A stretch of DNA of 64,000 nucleotides from Vreelandella nanhaiensis. Lineage in GTDB: Bacteria > Pseudomonadota > Gammaproteobacteria > Pseudomonadales > Halomonadaceae. The position numbers and the translations under genes are program-made. The stretch spans positions 496,001 through 560,000 of the forward strand of contig NZ_RZHF01000004.1 of NCBI RefSeq assembly GCF_003990185.1, given 5' to 3'. Shown in pieces: positions 9,881 to 20,265 of the stretch; the stretch's first letter is position 1, and the number at the start of each line of letters is the position of its first letter. The notes beneath the pieces are model-generated. The model did not search any database. It worked only from the letters and a program-made list of their open reading frames with translations, and had not been told where the DNA came from.

Positions 9881-10537
9881 GTGGCGGATCGAAGCGAAGA
9901 AGAGCAGCTGGATATCGTCAAACGCTGGTGGAAAGAGAACGGTACCTCGCTGATTGCAGGTGCCGTGCTGGCGGCTGCGGGTGTGTTTGGCTGGAACGCC
10001 TGGCAGAACTACCAGGAAGGTCAGTCAGAAGCCGCCTCGGTCCGCTACCAGCAGTTGATCAGCATAGCAACGGCCCAGGAGCTGGACGAGCAGCAGACCG
10101 CCAGCGCCCGCGAACTGGTTGCTGAGCTGACCGATGATTACGGCAAGACGCTGTATGCCGATCTCGCCCGACTGCTGGATGCCCGCCTGGCGGTGCAGCA
10201 GGATGACCTTGAAGGCGCCAAGGCATCACTTGAGCAAGTGGCCGACGGTTCATCGCGCCGCTACGTGCAGAGCCTTGCCTGGCTGCGTTTAGCGCGTATT
10301 GAAGTAGCCTCCGGCAACCCCAATGCTGCGCTTGAGCTGCTTGATGAGCCCATCAGCGAATCCCTGGCCGCTCAACAGGCTGACGTACGCGGCGATGCTC
10401 ATGCAGCGCTTGGCCAGACCGAGCAGGCGCGCAGCGCCTGGCAGAACGCACTGGCGCTTGCCCAACAGCAGGATCAAACGCTTTACGGCGTGCAATTCAA
10501 GCTTGACGATCTCGGCGCCGAGGAGGCGACACAATGA
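9881..10537 (+). CDS. yfgM: Membrane-anchored TPR protein YfgM
   Basis: 218 residues from a GTG start preceded by TAGGAG. It has a short cytoplasmic N-terminus (DRSEEEQLDIVKRWWKENG), one transmembrane helix (about 22-40, LIAGAVLAAAGVFGWNAW), then a periplasmic TPR-like domain rich in Gln/Ala/Leu. In E. coli YfgM interacts with the SecYEG-PpiD complex and helps periplasmic folding. It overlaps bamB by four bases (ATGA), as expected for the hisS-yfgM-bamB-der series. Confidence 0.9.
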   Translation: MADRSEEEQLDIVKRWWKENGTSLIAGAVLAAAGVFGWNAWQNYQEGQSEAASVRYQQLISIATAQELDEQQTASARELVAELTDDYGKTLYADLARLLDARLAVQQDDLEGAKASLEQVADGSSRRYVQSLAWLRLARIEVASGNPNAALELLDEPISESLAAQQADVRGDAHAALGQTEQARSAWQNALALAQQQDQTLYGVQFKLDDLGAEEATQ

Positions 10538-11703
10538 TGAATCTGCGTTTTCCCAAACAGATCATGCGCGTGACGTTCGGCGCCGCCGCCATTGCCCTGC
10601 TGGCAGGCTGTGCCAGTAAAGGCGAACCCGCCTACACGCCTAAAGAGCTGCGCAGCTTTAATGAAACCGCAACGCTTGAAACGCAGTGGCGCCAGAATGT
10701 TGGCAGCGGCCTGGGCCGGGCACGCTACCCCATCGCCCCGGCGCGTGAAGGCAGCACCGTGTTTGCCGCCGATGCTGAAGGGCTGGTCATGGCGCTTGAT
10801 GCCAATAGTGGCGAGCGCGAATGGCGGGTAGAGCTCGATACACCAATTTCAAGCGCTTTGACCGCTATTGCCGGGCATGTTTACCTGGGCACGCGCAACG
10901 GTGAAGTGATCGCTCTTGACCAGCGCGATGGCAGCGTTAGCTGGCGCTCGCGGGTTTCCAGTGAAGTGCTCGCCGCCCCCCAGGCCAATCAGCAGCTTCT
11001 GGTCGTACAGAGCGTCGATGGCCAAGTGACCGCTCTGGATCGCGCTACGGGTGCCGAGCGCTGGGTATACACCAGCTCACAGCCCGCACTGACACTGCGT
11101 GGCACCGGCACGCCGACGGTTATTGAACCAGTCACGTTCGTGGGCCTTGCCAACGGACGCCTAGCTACCCTTGATAACCGCAGCGGCCAGCCCCTTTGGG
11201 ATATGCAGATTGCAACGCCTCGAGGGCGCAGCGAAGTTGAGCGACTTGTCGACCTTTCCGGCCAGCCGTTGATTACGCCTGACGGTCGCCTGTTTATTAC
11301 CAGTTACAACAGCCGGGTCGTGGCACTGGAAGCCACCCGTGGCAACGTTCTCTGGGAAAGCAATCTCTCTAGCCGCCATACGCCGCTGATGGTAGGTGAC
11401 TATCTGTTTGTCGTTACCGACAACAGCCAGGTAGTAGCACTCGATGCCAGCAATGGCCAGGAAATCTGGCGTAACGATGAGCTTGAGGATCGCTGGCTCA
11501 CCGCTCCCTCCTTTGCAGCGGGGAACTTGGTACTCGGCGATTTCGAAGGCTATGTCCATCTGATCGACGCGCGTGAAGGTAACATCGTGGGCCGTACCCG
11601 GGTACATAAATCCGGCCTTAGCGTGCCCGCCGTTACTGATGGCAACACCATTCATGTCCAGGCCAATAATGGTCGCCTGGAAACCCTGGAAGTCACTCCA
11701 TGA
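10534..11703 (+). CDS. bamB: Outer membrane assembly lipoprotein BamB
   Basis: 389 residues with a lipoprotein signal peptide ending in LLAGC. Eight-bladed beta-propeller built of PQQ-like repeats, seen as recurring [12 protein letters not shown] / [15 protein letters not shown] / [13 protein letters not shown] / [12 protein letters not shown] segments. BamB is a subunit of the BAM complex that inserts beta-barrel proteins in the outer membrane. Its TGA overlaps the der ATG by four bases. Confidence 0.95.
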   Translation: MMNLRFPKQIMRVTFGAAAIALLAGCASKGEPAYTPKELRSFNETATLETQWRQNVGSGLGRARYPIAPAREGSTVFAADAEGLVMALDANSGEREWRVELDTPISSALTAIAGHVYLGTRNGEVIALDQRDGSVSWRSRVSSEVLAAPQANQQLLVVQSVDGQVTALDRATGAERWVYTSSQPALTLRGTGTPTVIEPVTFVGLANGRLATLDNRSGQPLWDMQIATPRGRSEVERLVDLSGQPLITPDGRLFITSYNSRVVALEATRGNVLWESNLSSRHTPLMVGDYLFVVTDNSQVVALDASNGQEIWRNDELEDRWLTAPSFAAGNLVLGDFEGYVHLIDAREGNIVGRTRVHKSGLSVPAVTDGNTIHVQANNGRLETLEVTP

Positions 11704-13103
11704 CACCCGTCATTGCTTTGGTCGGTCGCCCCAATGTGGGCAAATCGACCCTGTTTAACCGCCTAACACGTTCGCGTGATGCGCTAGTGGCCGATTTTCC
11801 CGGCCTTACCCGTGACCGTAAGTATGGTAACGGCATGCTGGGCGGCAAGAGTTACACCGTAATTGATACCGGCGGTATCAGCGGTGATGAAGAAGGTATC
11901 GATGCGGCGATGGCCGAGCAGTCGCTTGCCGCGATTGATGAGGCTGATATCGTTCTGTTTCTGGTCGATGCCCGCGCTGGCCTGAACGTGGCCGACGAAG
12001 CTATCGCCAACCATTTGCGGGTCAACCAGAAGAAAACCTGGCTGGTAGTCAACAAGACCGACGGCCTTGAAGAGCACTCGGCCATGGCCGACTTCTGGAA
12101 GCTGGGCCTGGGCGACCCGTGGCCCATCGCGGCCGCCCACGGGCGTAACGTGTCCACACTGATGGATACCGTGCTTGAACCGTTTCCCGAACGCGATGCC
12201 AGCATTCCGGCCGACACCGGCAGCAAGGGCATTCGCATCGGCGTGATCGGCCGCCCGAACGTGGGTAAATCCACCCTGGTCAATCGCCTGCTGGGTGAAG
12301 AGCGCGTGGTGGTGTTCGATGAAGCGGGTACCACACGGGATGCTATCGAGATTCCGTTTGAGCGGCGCGGCAAACCCTATGTGCTGATCGACACGGCCGG
12401 TATCCGTCGGCGCAAGAACGTTAGCGAAATTGCCGAGAAGTTCTCCATCATCAAGACACTTGATGCGATCAAAGAGTGTCATGTGGCGGTGATGGTACTC
12501 GATGCACGCAACGGCCTGGTCGAGCAGGACTTGCACCTGCTGGATTACGTGCTGACCACCGGGCGCGCCCTGGTGCTGGCGATCAACAAGTGGGACGGCC
12601 TGGAAAGCGAAGCCAAAGAGAAGATGCGCTCGGATATCAAGCGCCGTTTAGGCTTTGCCGACTATGCTGAAATTCACTTTATCTCAGCGCTTCACGGCAC
12701 CGCTGTGGGCGATCTGTACCCCTCCATTGATCGGGCGTTCAACGCGGCCAATGCGCACTGGTCTACCAACCGGTTGACCACGCTGCTGCAAGATGCGGTT
12801 AGCCAGCATCCGCCCCCCATGGTTAACGGGCGGCGTATCAAGCTGCGCATGGCCCACCAGGGTGGCAGCAACCCGCCAATTATCGTGGTGCACGGCAATC
12901 AGACCGCGTCAGTGCCCGAAGCGTATCGTCGTTACCTGATCAATACTTTCCGCAAGGTATTGAAGGTACGCGGCACGCCCATGCGGTTTGAATTCCGTTC
13001 AGGCGATAACCCATTTGACCAAATGGCAGGGGCCAGCGATAAAGAGAAAGCCAAAAAGCGCGAGCTTAACCGCACCAAGGAGGCGCGCCAAAAGCGCCGC
13101 TAA
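11700..13103 (+). CDS. der: Ribosome-assembly GTPase Der (EngA)
   Basis: 467 residues with two tandem GTPase domains: P-loops [12 protein letters not shown] (about 8-19) and [12 protein letters not shown] (about 184-195), with matching DTGG / DTAG switch regions and NKTD / NKWD specificity motifs. A C-terminal KH-like domain follows (about 360-440) and a lysine/arginine-rich tail. Needed for 50S subunit maturation. It ends the cotranscribed series and is followed by a strong terminator. Confidence 0.97.
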   Translation: MTPVIALVGRPNVGKSTLFNRLTRSRDALVADFPGLTRDRKYGNGMLGGKSYTVIDTGGISGDEEGIDAAMAEQSLAAIDEADIVLFLVDARAGLNVADEAIANHLRVNQKKTWLVVNKTDGLEEHSAMADFWKLGLGDPWPIAAAHGRNVSTLMDTVLEPFPERDASIPADTGSKGIRIGVIGRPNVGKSTLVNRLLGEERVVVFDEAGTTRDAIEIPFERRGKPYVLIDTAGIRRRKNVSEIAEKFSIIKTLDAIKECHVAVMVLDARNGLVEQDLHLLDYVLTTGRALVLAINKWDGLESEAKEKMRSDIKRRLGFADYAEIHFISALHGTAVGDLYPSIDRAFNAANAHWSTNRLTTLLQDAVSQHPPPMVNGRRIKLRMAHQGGSNPPIIVVHGNQTASVPEAYRRYLINTFRKVLKVRGTPMRFEFRSGDNPFDQMAGASDKEKAKKRELNRTKEARQKRR

Positions 13104-13128
13104 TTGCCAAGCGCTCTACGCCCCCAAA

Positions 13129-13157
13129 CGCCTGCTTTAACCAGCAGGCGTTTTTGT
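13129..13157 (+). terminator. Rho-independent terminator after der
   Basis: Stem CGCCTGCT / AGCAGGCG (13129-13136 and 13143-13150) with a TTAACC loop, followed at once by TTTTTGTT. Confidence 0.85.
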
Positions 13158-13196
13158 TCTACCTTATTCATCACGTTTTCACGGTCATAAATTCGC

Positions 13197-13225
13197 TTGA
13201 CATAAAATCCTGCGGGCCCTCAAAT
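13197..13225 (+). promoter_or_regulatory. Possible promoter of the lipoprotein gene at 13289
   Basis: A perfect -35 TTGACA at 13197-13202 is followed after 17 bases by TCAAAT at 13220-13225, a poor -10. It lies in the gap after the der terminator and before the lipoprotein gene, where a promoter is expected. Confidence 0.4.
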
Positions 13226-13288
13226 AGCCGCGCTTTTTAGCCTATCACGTTGGCCTTTGCCATCATTGCCCTTCTTGGGAGGGAACTT

Positions 13289-13903
13289 ATGCGTTATGCC
13301 GTTCGTCACTGGCGCTGGCTGGTGACCCTTAGTTTGGCCAGCCTGCTTAGTGGCTGTCTTGCACTGCCCCAAACAGGGCTTTTTGCGTTCCGCTTGGCGG
13401 TAACATCGCTGGGCGTTGAGGATGTTCGTATTGGCCCCTACAGCATCAATGCAGGCCTGGATACCAGCGACTTGACCAGCCTGCTGGCCTCAAGCCTGGG
13501 CGCTGGCAGCCTGCCGGTTCAGGCAACGCTTGCCATGGGGCTGGGATTACCGGCTGGCATGCCTGCGGTGGCCATGTCAGGCTTTAACTGGACGCTGGAT
13601 ATGCCGGGCGTTGACCCTGTGCAGGGGAAATACACGCAGGATGTTTCATTAACCCCAGGTGACGGCGCTAATCTGCGCCTGCCGGTGGCGTTTGACATTC
13701 TGGGTACCGATACCCAAAAGATGGCGCCAATGCTGAATCTAGCCAAGCAACTCGCTTCTCAAGGCGAGCTGCCAGCGGGTAGCCAACTGGCTATCACACC
13801 GGGGGATCTACGCGGGCTAGGCATGACGTTGCCCGCAGGACTGCTAACACCCACCATTCGCCTCAATGTAGGCGAAGATGGTCAGCTAATCCCGCAGCGT
13901 TAA
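13289..13903 (+). CDS. Uncharacterised lipoprotein
   Basis: 204 residues from the ATG at 13289, which has GGGAGGG just upstream. The lipoprotein signal peptide runs from a basic start (MRYAVRHWRW) to the lipobox LLSGC (cysteine about residue 23). The mature part is mostly hydrophobic beta-type sequence with many Gly, Leu and Pro residues and no cysteine. I do not recognise a family; the pattern of alternating hydrophobic strands may be a small beta-sandwich, which is a guess. Its stop overlaps the stop of the convergent ATPase gene. Confidence 0.75.
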   Translation: MRYAVRHWRWLVTLSLASLLSGCLALPQTGLFAFRLAVTSLGVEDVRIGPYSINAGLDTSDLTSLLASSLGAGSLPVQATLAMGLGLPAGMPAVAMSGFNWTLDMPGVDPVQGKYTQDVSLTPGDGANLRLPVAFDILGTDTQKMAPMLNLAKQLASQGELPAGSQLAITPGDLRGLGMTLPAGLLTPTIRLNVGEDGQLIPQR

Positions 13904-14769
13904 TGTTTCTCTTCCAGGCGTTTGCGGCCAACGAAGTGGGCCGCAAACTGCCACGCCGTACGACCACTGCGCCCACCGCGTAATGTGGCAAAACGCACCG
14001 CTTCAGCTCTTGCTGCGTCATCCCAGTCACCTGGCTTACCTACCTGCCTGACCCAGTGCTCGCATACTTCAAGGTATGTTGCCTGGCTGAACGGGTGGAA
14101 GCCCAGCCACAGGCCAAACCGGTCCGACAGCGAGATCTTTTCCTCCACAGCATCACCGTGATGAAGCTCTTCGCCCACGAGCTGTGAACCGCTATTGTCG
14201 TCCATCGACTCTGGCAGCAAATGGCGCCGGTTGGATGTTGCATACAGCAGTACGTTTTCAGGCGGGCCGGTTAGGGCGCCATCCAGTACGCTCTTCAATG
14301 CCTTGTAGGCATCGTCGTTACCTTCAAACGACAGGTCATCGCAATACACCACAAACCGGTGCGGCACATGGCGCAACTGTTCAACCAGCATGGGCAAACT
14401 TGCCAGGTCGTGTCGGTCAACCTGGATCAAGCGTAGCCCCTCACCGCCCAGTGAGTTAAGCAGCGCGCGTACCACCGACGATTTACCGCTACCCCGCGAG
14501 CCCCAGAGCAGCGCATGGTTCGCCGGCAAGCCTTGCAGAAAAGCACGGGTGTTATCCAAAAGCGCCAGTTTCTGCCGCTCAATACCCAGCAGATCATCCA
14601 TGGTCATGGCATCGCGCGGCGGCACCGGCACCAGCCGACCGCCTAACGGATGGCGCTGCCAGATGGCGGCCACATGGGTACTCCAATCGACCGTGACGGG
14701 GGCAGGAGGTAACCATTGATCCACATGGTCAAGTAGCTTGGTTAAACGTTGGCTCAGTTCAGCGTCCAT
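13900..14769 (-). CDS. DUF815-type AAA ATPase
   Basis: 289 residues. Walker A is in LLWGSRGSGKSSVVRALL (about 87-104), with a Walker B-like VVYCDDLSF near 140. It also has the DUF815 signature DDAYKALKSVLDGALTGPPENVLLYATSNRRHLLPE, present in two contiguous parts, and a sensor region SLSDRFGLWLGFHPFSQ. The family is widespread and functionally uncharacterised. The gene is divergent from the M48 protease gene and converges with the lipoprotein gene, sharing two bases of stop codon with it (13901-13902). Confidence 0.85.
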   Translation of the reverse strand: MDAELSQRLTKLLDHVDQWLPPAPVTVDWSTHVAAIWQRHPLGGRLVPVPPRDAMTMDDLLGIERQKLALLDNTRAFLQGLPANHALLWGSRGSGKSSVVRALLNSLGGEGLRLIQVDRHDLASLPMLVEQLRHVPHRFVVYCDDLSFEGNDDAYKALKSVLDGALTGPPENVLLYATSNRRHLLPESMDDNSGSQLVGEELHHGDAVEEKISLSDRFGLWLGFHPFSQATYLEVCEHWVRQVGKPGDWDDAARAEAVRFATLRGGRSGRTAWQFAAHFVGRKRLEEKH

Positions 14770-14872
14770 ACCTATCCTCTGACAAGTGACGTTATACTAG
14801 GGAGATTGATTTACCGCTCTTAGTGGTTATCTTGTGTACAGGGAACTCATTCGTCTATAAGGAAACCATCTC

Positions 14873-15676
14873 ATGCGTTGGCTTCGTCCATTTGCGATTA
14901 CCGCGTTGTGCGCCTCACTGGCAGCCTGTTCCACTTCGCCCACCGGGCGCTCGCAATTACTGCTGCTCTCAGATGATCAGCTTAACGAAATGGGTCAGCA
15001 GGCATTCGCCCAATATCAGCAGGATGTGCCTCCCGCTGACCAAGCCAGCCTTCGCTACGTGCAATGCATCACCGATGCGATTGTTGAGGTGCTTCCCGGC
15101 GAGCAGCGCAACCTGGACTGGCAAGTGCGTGTTTTCAAGGCCGAACAGCCCAACGCCTTTGCCCTGCCCGGCGGCTACATGGGTGTAAACACCGGCATGC
15201 TTAATATCGCCACTACTCAAGATCAGTTGGCATCCGTCGTCGGTCATGAAATTGGCCACGTGCTTGCCCGCCATGCCAACGAGCGTGCTTCAACCCAGAA
15301 TGCCACCTCTCTTGGGCTATCGGTGATTTCCAGCGCATCAGGCATGCAGACCCCGGGTGGACAGCAGCTGATGGGCGTACTGGGCCTCGGCGCGCAATAC
15401 GGCATTGCCCTGCCCTTTTCACGCCGCCACGAAAGCGAAGCCGATATCATTGGCCTGGACCTCATGGCCCAGGCAGGTTTTGACCCGCGCCAAAGCGTAA
15501 CGCTTTGGGAAAACATGCAGGCAGCCTCTGGCGGTGGCGCGCCGCCCGCCTGGATGTCGACTCACCCAAGCCAAGGTCAGCGGATTGAAGGCCTGCAGGC
15601 CAACATGGATAGCGCACTTGCCACCTATGAGCAGGCACGCAGCAGCGGACGTACGCCCAACTGTCAACGTCCCTGA
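14873..15676 (+). CDS. M48-family zinc metalloprotease lipoprotein (LoiP/BepA-like)
   Basis: 267 residues with a lipoprotein signal ending in LAACST. The zinc-protease motif HEIGHVLARHANERAS carries HExxH (about residues 124-128), and the third ligand is in RRHESEADIIGLDLMAQAGF (ESEAD). Length and layout fit the single-domain LoiP (YggG) group rather than BepA, which has a C-terminal TPR domain. The expected role is periplasmic quality control of outer-membrane proteins. A strong terminator follows. Confidence 0.9.
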   Translation: MRWLRPFAITALCASLAACSTSPTGRSQLLLLSDDQLNEMGQQAFAQYQQDVPPADQASLRYVQCITDAIVEVLPGEQRNLDWQVRVFKAEQPNAFALPGGYMGVNTGMLNIATTQDQLASVVGHEIGHVLARHANERASTQNATSLGLSVISSASGMQTPGGQQLMGVLGLGAQYGIALPFSRRHESEADIIGLDLMAQAGFDPRQSVTLWENMQAASGGGAPPAWMSTHPSQGQRIEGLQANMDSALATYEQARSSGRTPNCQRP

Positions 15677-15712
15677 GGTGCCGACTTTAGCCTGCTGGCG
15701 ATAAAATCAGCC

Positions 15713-15740
15713 AAAAGGGCCGAGCGATCTCGGCCCTTTT
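15713..15740. terminator. Bidirectional terminator between the M48 protease and aroE
   Basis: A perfect 12-bp inverted repeat, AAAAGGGCCGAG-CGAT-CTCGGCCCTTTT, has a T-run on either strand and lies between convergent genes. Confidence 0.9.
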
Positions 15741-15754
15741 GATTTCCAGCCCGG

Positions 15755-16576
15755 TTAGCCGGCGTTCAGCATCCGGCGCAGCGTTTGGCGCACATGGGTG
15801 GTATCAGGACGCACGTTGCGCCATAAAAAGAACGCTTCAGCTGCCTGTTCAACCAGCATTCCCAACCCGTCCAGCCGTTTGGCGCCGTGGGTACCGGCCC
15901 ATTTCAGAAACACCGTCTCTTCCGCGCCGTACATCATGTCGTAGGCCCAGGCGCCGTCGGCAAACAAGTTACCGGGTAGTGGCGGCAGATCGCCATTAAG
16001 GCTTGCACTGCTGCCGTTGATCACGAGATCAAACGGGCCTTTAGCCGCTTTGAAGCCTCCACTGTGAAGCTCCCCGAGGTCGGCGAAAGCCTCTGCCAGC
16101 TGCTGGGCTTTTTCAGGGGTGCGGTTGACCACCATCACCTCGCTGGGCTGTTCAGCAAGCAGCGGTTCCAGAATCCCCTGCACGGCACCGCCAGCGCCTA
16201 CTACCAACACGCGTTTACCCGCCAGCGTAACGTGGTGGTATTTCAGATCACGTATCAGACCAACGCCATCCGTGTTATCGCCATAGATAAGCCCGTTACC
16301 GCCGACCGTTAACGTATTGACCGCTTTAGCACGCTGGGCACGTTTGCTTAATGTGTCGCATAGCGCATAAGCCTCGCCTTTAAAGGGCACGGTAACATTG
16401 GCGCCCCGGCCGCCTTTCTCCACAAAGGCGAGCCAGGCGTCAGCGAAACCATCAAGAGGCGCTAGTTTCGCCGTATATTCAAGTGCCTGATGGGTTTGCT
16501 GAGCAAATTCGTTATGAATCAATGGCGACTTTGAGTGCTCAATCGGGTTGCCAAATACGCAGTAAAGGTCACTCAT
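15755..16576 (-). CDS. aroE: Shikimate dehydrogenase (NADP+)
   Basis: 273 residues. Reduces 3-dehydroshikimate to shikimate in aromatic amino-acid synthesis. The substrate-binding motif is [17 protein letters not shown] near the N-terminus, the catalytic region is [10 protein letters not shown] (Lys/Asp pair with GDNTDGVGL), and the NADP Rossmann loop is [12 protein letters not shown] (about 126-137) with the VNRTPEKA segment. Last gene of the dprA-tsaC-DUF2236-hemF-aroE series; the hemF gene ends 61 bp upstream. Confidence 0.96.
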   Translation of the reverse strand: MSDLYCVFGNPIEHSKSPLIHNEFAQQTHQALEYTAKLAPLDGFADAWLAFVEKGGRGANVTVPFKGEAYALCDTLSKRAQRAKAVNTLTVGGNGLIYGDNTDGVGLIRDLKYHHVTLAGKRVLVVGAGGAVQGILEPLLAEQPSEVMVVNRTPEKAQQLAEAFADLGELHSGGFKAAKGPFDLVINGSSASLNGDLPPLPGNLFADGAWAYDMMYGAEETVFLKWAGTHGAKRLDGLGMLVEQAAEAFFLWRNVRPDTTHVRQTLRRMLNAG

Positions 16577-16637
16577 TAGCGCGTTCCTATGCGGTGTTTA
16601 CGTTACCATACGTTGCTACGCAGCCGAGCTGGTAGCC

Positions 16638-17579
<942 letters not shown>

Positions 17580-17652
17580 TTAGTGACAATGGTAAGGCGT
17601 AAGGCTTAAGGGTTGAAGGGCGAATCGGCAAAAGGTGACAAGCCTCTGAGCA

Positions 17653-18495
17653 CTACGGCCGCGCCTGAAAGCGCGCGAGCGCCCGGCGGTAGGCGCCGCT
17701 TCGTACCGCACGGCTGATCATGGGCATGGCGCTTTTGATCCCGGCACGCACCAGACGGCGCTGAATCCAAGGCATGTCCAATTCAAGCTGGTTAGCGGCC
17801 CATTCGGGAAGCAGATCGATACCCGCACGCATGAAAAGCGCACCGGCCGGACGAAAGATCAGATGGCGCGGTGGGGCGTTCAACAATATTTGTATGACTT
17901 CCCGGGTGCGCTCGTCGCAGATGAGTTCGCGCCTTTTAGTGTCAAGGTACGCCTCGATGGCGGCGCAACTGTCGGGCACGTTGCGCGCCCCCAACGCCTC
18001 GGCGATACAGGCGGTCTCGAAAAAGTAACGATCCTGGCTTTCGCGCTCAAGGTGGGGGTTACGATAACGCAGGTGGGCGGCCATGAAGCGGCTCATCTCG
18101 GCGACATGCACCCAGGTGAGAAGGTCCGGGTCGTCGGCCGAATAAGGGCGACCGTCGGCGGCGTGGCCGCGTACCTTGGCGTGCACTCGACGTACGCGGG
18201 CGATCGCCTCTTCGGCCTGCTCGAAGGTGCCGAAGCTGGTAGTGGCGATAAAGTCGCTGGTGCGTCTTAGCCGCCCGACCATATCATGGCGAAAGCTTGA
18301 GTGATCCCATACGCCAGCCAGCGCCAGCGGATGCAACATCTGCAAGAGCAGCGCGCTGATGCCGCCGCACATCATGGGGGTGAAGTCGCCATGAATGTTG
18401 CGCACCAGACCATCCAGAGGAAAGGGACCTGGGTTTTGCGCGGCGCGCGCCTCACCCAGGCGCGCCGCCATGGCGTCATACAAGAAGGTGGTCAC
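17653..18495 (-). CDS. MpaB/DUF2236-family putative oxygenase
   Basis: 280 residues from a GTG start only two bases after the tsaC stop, without a strong ribosome site, so translation is probably coupled. It has the DUF2236 signature: MLHPLALAGVWDHSSF (with the histidine considered the haem ligand in latex-clearing-protein relatives), then GRLRRTSDFIATTSFGTFEQ, and HLRYRNPHLERESQDRYFFE. Family members studied elsewhere include haem-dependent oxygenases (rubber-cleaving Lcp, fungal MpaB). The substrate is unknown. Its place inside the tsaC-hemF series is not part of the usual arrangement and looks like an insertion of an extra gene. Confidence 0.85.
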   Translation of the reverse strand: MTTFLYDAMAARLGEARAAQNPGPFPLDGLVRNIHGDFTPMMCGGISALLLQMLHPLALAGVWDHSSFRHDMVGRLRRTSDFIATTSFGTFEQAEEAIARVRRVHAKVRGHAADGRPYSADDPDLLTWVHVAEMSRFMAAHLRYRNPHLERESQDRYFFETACIAEALGARNVPDSCAAIEAYLDTKRRELICDERTREVIQILLNAPPRHLIFRPAGALFMRAGIDLLPEWAANQLELDMPWIQRRLVRAGIKSAMPMISRAVRSGAYRRALARFQARP

Positions 18496-18497
18496 GG

Positions 18498-19055
18498 CTA
18501 TGAGCGCAGCACCTGGCCCGTGGCAAGATCGCGAATGGTGCTGGGCCGCGGGTTGCCTCCCAGCTCGCCGACAACAATAGCGGCAACCTCCTGGCCAAAG
18601 ATACTGACAATTTCGTCACTGCTCATGGCTGGCGGCTCCCCGGCGCGATTGGCCGAGGTAGATACCAACGGGCCGCCAAATGCTTCGCACAGCGCCTTCA
18701 TTAATGGATGGTCGGTAACCCGCAGCGCCACGCGCTGGTGAGCACCGCGTACCAAGGCGTGGCTGCGGCCGTTATCCGGCACCAGCCATGTATTGGGGCC
18801 AGGCCAGCTGGACGCCAGTGGGGCATGCAGGGCCAAGGGAAGCTGATTTAACCAGGGCTGGAACTGCTGGATACTCGCGGCCACCAGAATAACGCCCTTG
18901 GCCGGGTCGCGTTCTTTCATGCGCATTAATCGGGTAAGCGCTTCGTCATTATCGGGGTCGCAGCTAAGCCCCCAGACGGCTTCGGTGGGGCAGGCAATTA
19001 CGCCACCTGCGTGCAGCGCATTAATGGCAGTATCGAGGTCGGTAGCCGGTTTCAT
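18498..19055 (-). CDS. tsaC: Threonylcarbamoyl-AMP synthase
   Basis: 185 residues from the ATG at 19055, which has CAGGAG seven bases upstream; longer in-frame starts to 19139 lack this. YrdC/Sua5 fold: GGVIACPTEAVWGLSCDP, KERDPAKGVILVAAS, the SWPGPNTWLVP segment, and LVSTSANRAGEPP. It makes threonylcarbamoyl-AMP from threonine, bicarbonate and ATP for t6A37 in ANN-decoding tRNAs. It lies 55 bp after dprA. Confidence 0.95.
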   Translation of the reverse strand: MKPATDLDTAINALHAGGVIACPTEAVWGLSCDPDNDEALTRLMRMKERDPAKGVILVAASIQQFQPWLNQLPLALHAPLASSWPGPNTWLVPDNGRSHALVRGAHQRVALRVTDHPLMKALCEAFGGPLVSTSANRAGEPPAMSSDEIVSIFGQEVAAIVVGELGGNPRPSTIRDLATGQVLRS

Positions 19056-19110
19056 GGCAACTCCTGCTCTACTCAAGGCAACGGGCAATAAAGAGGTTTT
19101 TTGCATCCTA

Positions 19111-20223
19111 TCACGGCCTGGGCAAACGCACCCAGCCACCCGCTTGCTGGGCTACCCAGCCATCAAGCTCCAGCATGAGTAGCCGCTGCTGGCAGCCGCT
19201 GACGCTTTCACCGGTCGCCTGCACCAATACATCAATCGGCGTGGGTGTGCCCGACAAGTCATGTAACAGCGTATCAGGCAGCGGTTCACACTTATCTGCC
19301 CCAGCGGCGGGGACTTGCTGTTCAACGGCAGGCGGCGGCAGGAACGTGCTTGCCCATTGCTGCAGCTCTTCAAGCATATCGTCAATATGGCGCACCAGCG
19401 TCGCCCCGTTGCGCAGTAGATACAGGCAACCCTGCGCCTGTATGTTATGCAGCGACCCCGGCAGGGCAAACAGCTCCTTGCCCTGCTCCAGCGCCAAGCG
19501 CGCGCTGACCAACGAACCGCTTTTCTCGGTCGCCTCCACCACCAACGTGCCGAGGGAAAGCCCGGTCACGATGCGATTGCGCCGAGGAAAAAAGGCGGGC
19601 CGGGCCACCGTGCCCGGCGGGTGCTCTGAAAGCAGCAGCCCGCCAGGTATCTGGCTTAGCTGTTCGTGAAGATCACGGTGCCGGGCAGGGTAGATAACAT
19701 CAACGCCACAGCCCAGCACGGCAATACTGCTCCCCCCGGCGCTTAACGCAGCGCGCTGGGCGATACCATCAACCCCAAGCGCCATCCCGCTAACCACGCA
19801 CCACCCGCGGCGCGCCAGTTCGCGGGCAAACCCTTGCGCGTTAGCGCTACCTTCCGAGGTGGGCTTACGGGTCCCCACCATGGCAAGCTTTGGCCCTTCA
19901 AGCGCACTCAAATCACCTTGCGCCCAGAGTACGGCAGGCGGGTCATCTATTTCATCCAACAGGGCCGGCCATGCGGGATGATGACGATGCAAAATATGTC
20001 GACCGGGGCCGCTTTGCTGCCAGGCGATAGACGCCTCGACCTGTTGCTGTAACGGGCTGCGTTCAGGATGTTCAAGCCATAGCCTTAAGGCGTTGGCAGC
20101 ATTACTGGGCAGCACCGCCAGCCAGCCTTCCGGCCAGCGCGGCCTGCGGGCCACCAGCTGATGTATGCGCAGTGCCCCCATTCCGGGCAAGGCATTGATT
20201 ACTAGCCATTCCTTGGTATCCAT
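19111..20223 (-). CDS. dprA: DNA processing protein DprA
   Basis: 370 residues. Loads RecA on incoming single-stranded DNA during natural transformation. An N-terminal SAM-like region is followed by the Rossmann-like domain: AMVGTRKPTSEGSANAQGFA, VVSGMALGVDGIAQRAALSAG, the GCGVDVIYPARHRDLHE block, FPRRNRIVTGLSLGTLVVEA and SGSLVSARLALEQGKELFA. A C-terminal winged-helix-like part starts near residue 310. It sits between the LysM-family gene and tsaC, the usual gammaproteobacterial order. Confidence 0.95.
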   Translation of the reverse strand: MDTKEWLVINALPGMGALRIHQLVARRPRWPEGWLAVLPSNAANALRLWLEHPERSPLQQQVEASIAWQQSGPGRHILHRHHPAWPALLDEIDDPPAVLWAQGDLSALEGPKLAMVGTRKPTSEGSANAQGFARELARRGWCVVSGMALGVDGIAQRAALSAGGSSIAVLGCGVDVIYPARHRDLHEQLSQIPGGLLLSEHPPGTVARPAFFPRRNRIVTGLSLGTLVVEATEKSGSLVSARLALEQGKELFALPGSLHNIQAQGCLYLLRNGATLVRHIDDMLEELQQWASTFLPPPAVEQQVPAAGADKCEPLPDTLLHDLSGTPTPIDVLVQATGESVSGCQQRLLMLELDGWVAQQAGGWVRLPRP

Positions 20224-20265
20224 CGGCTCTCCTTACAGTGCATCACGCGAATAAAAGTTGATTGA

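Noticed and set aside
11784..12536. 250-codon open frame on the minus strand opposite der
   Set aside because: It lies wholly within der, which has intact GTPase motifs; the opposite frame has no recognisable family and arises from GC-rich codon use.
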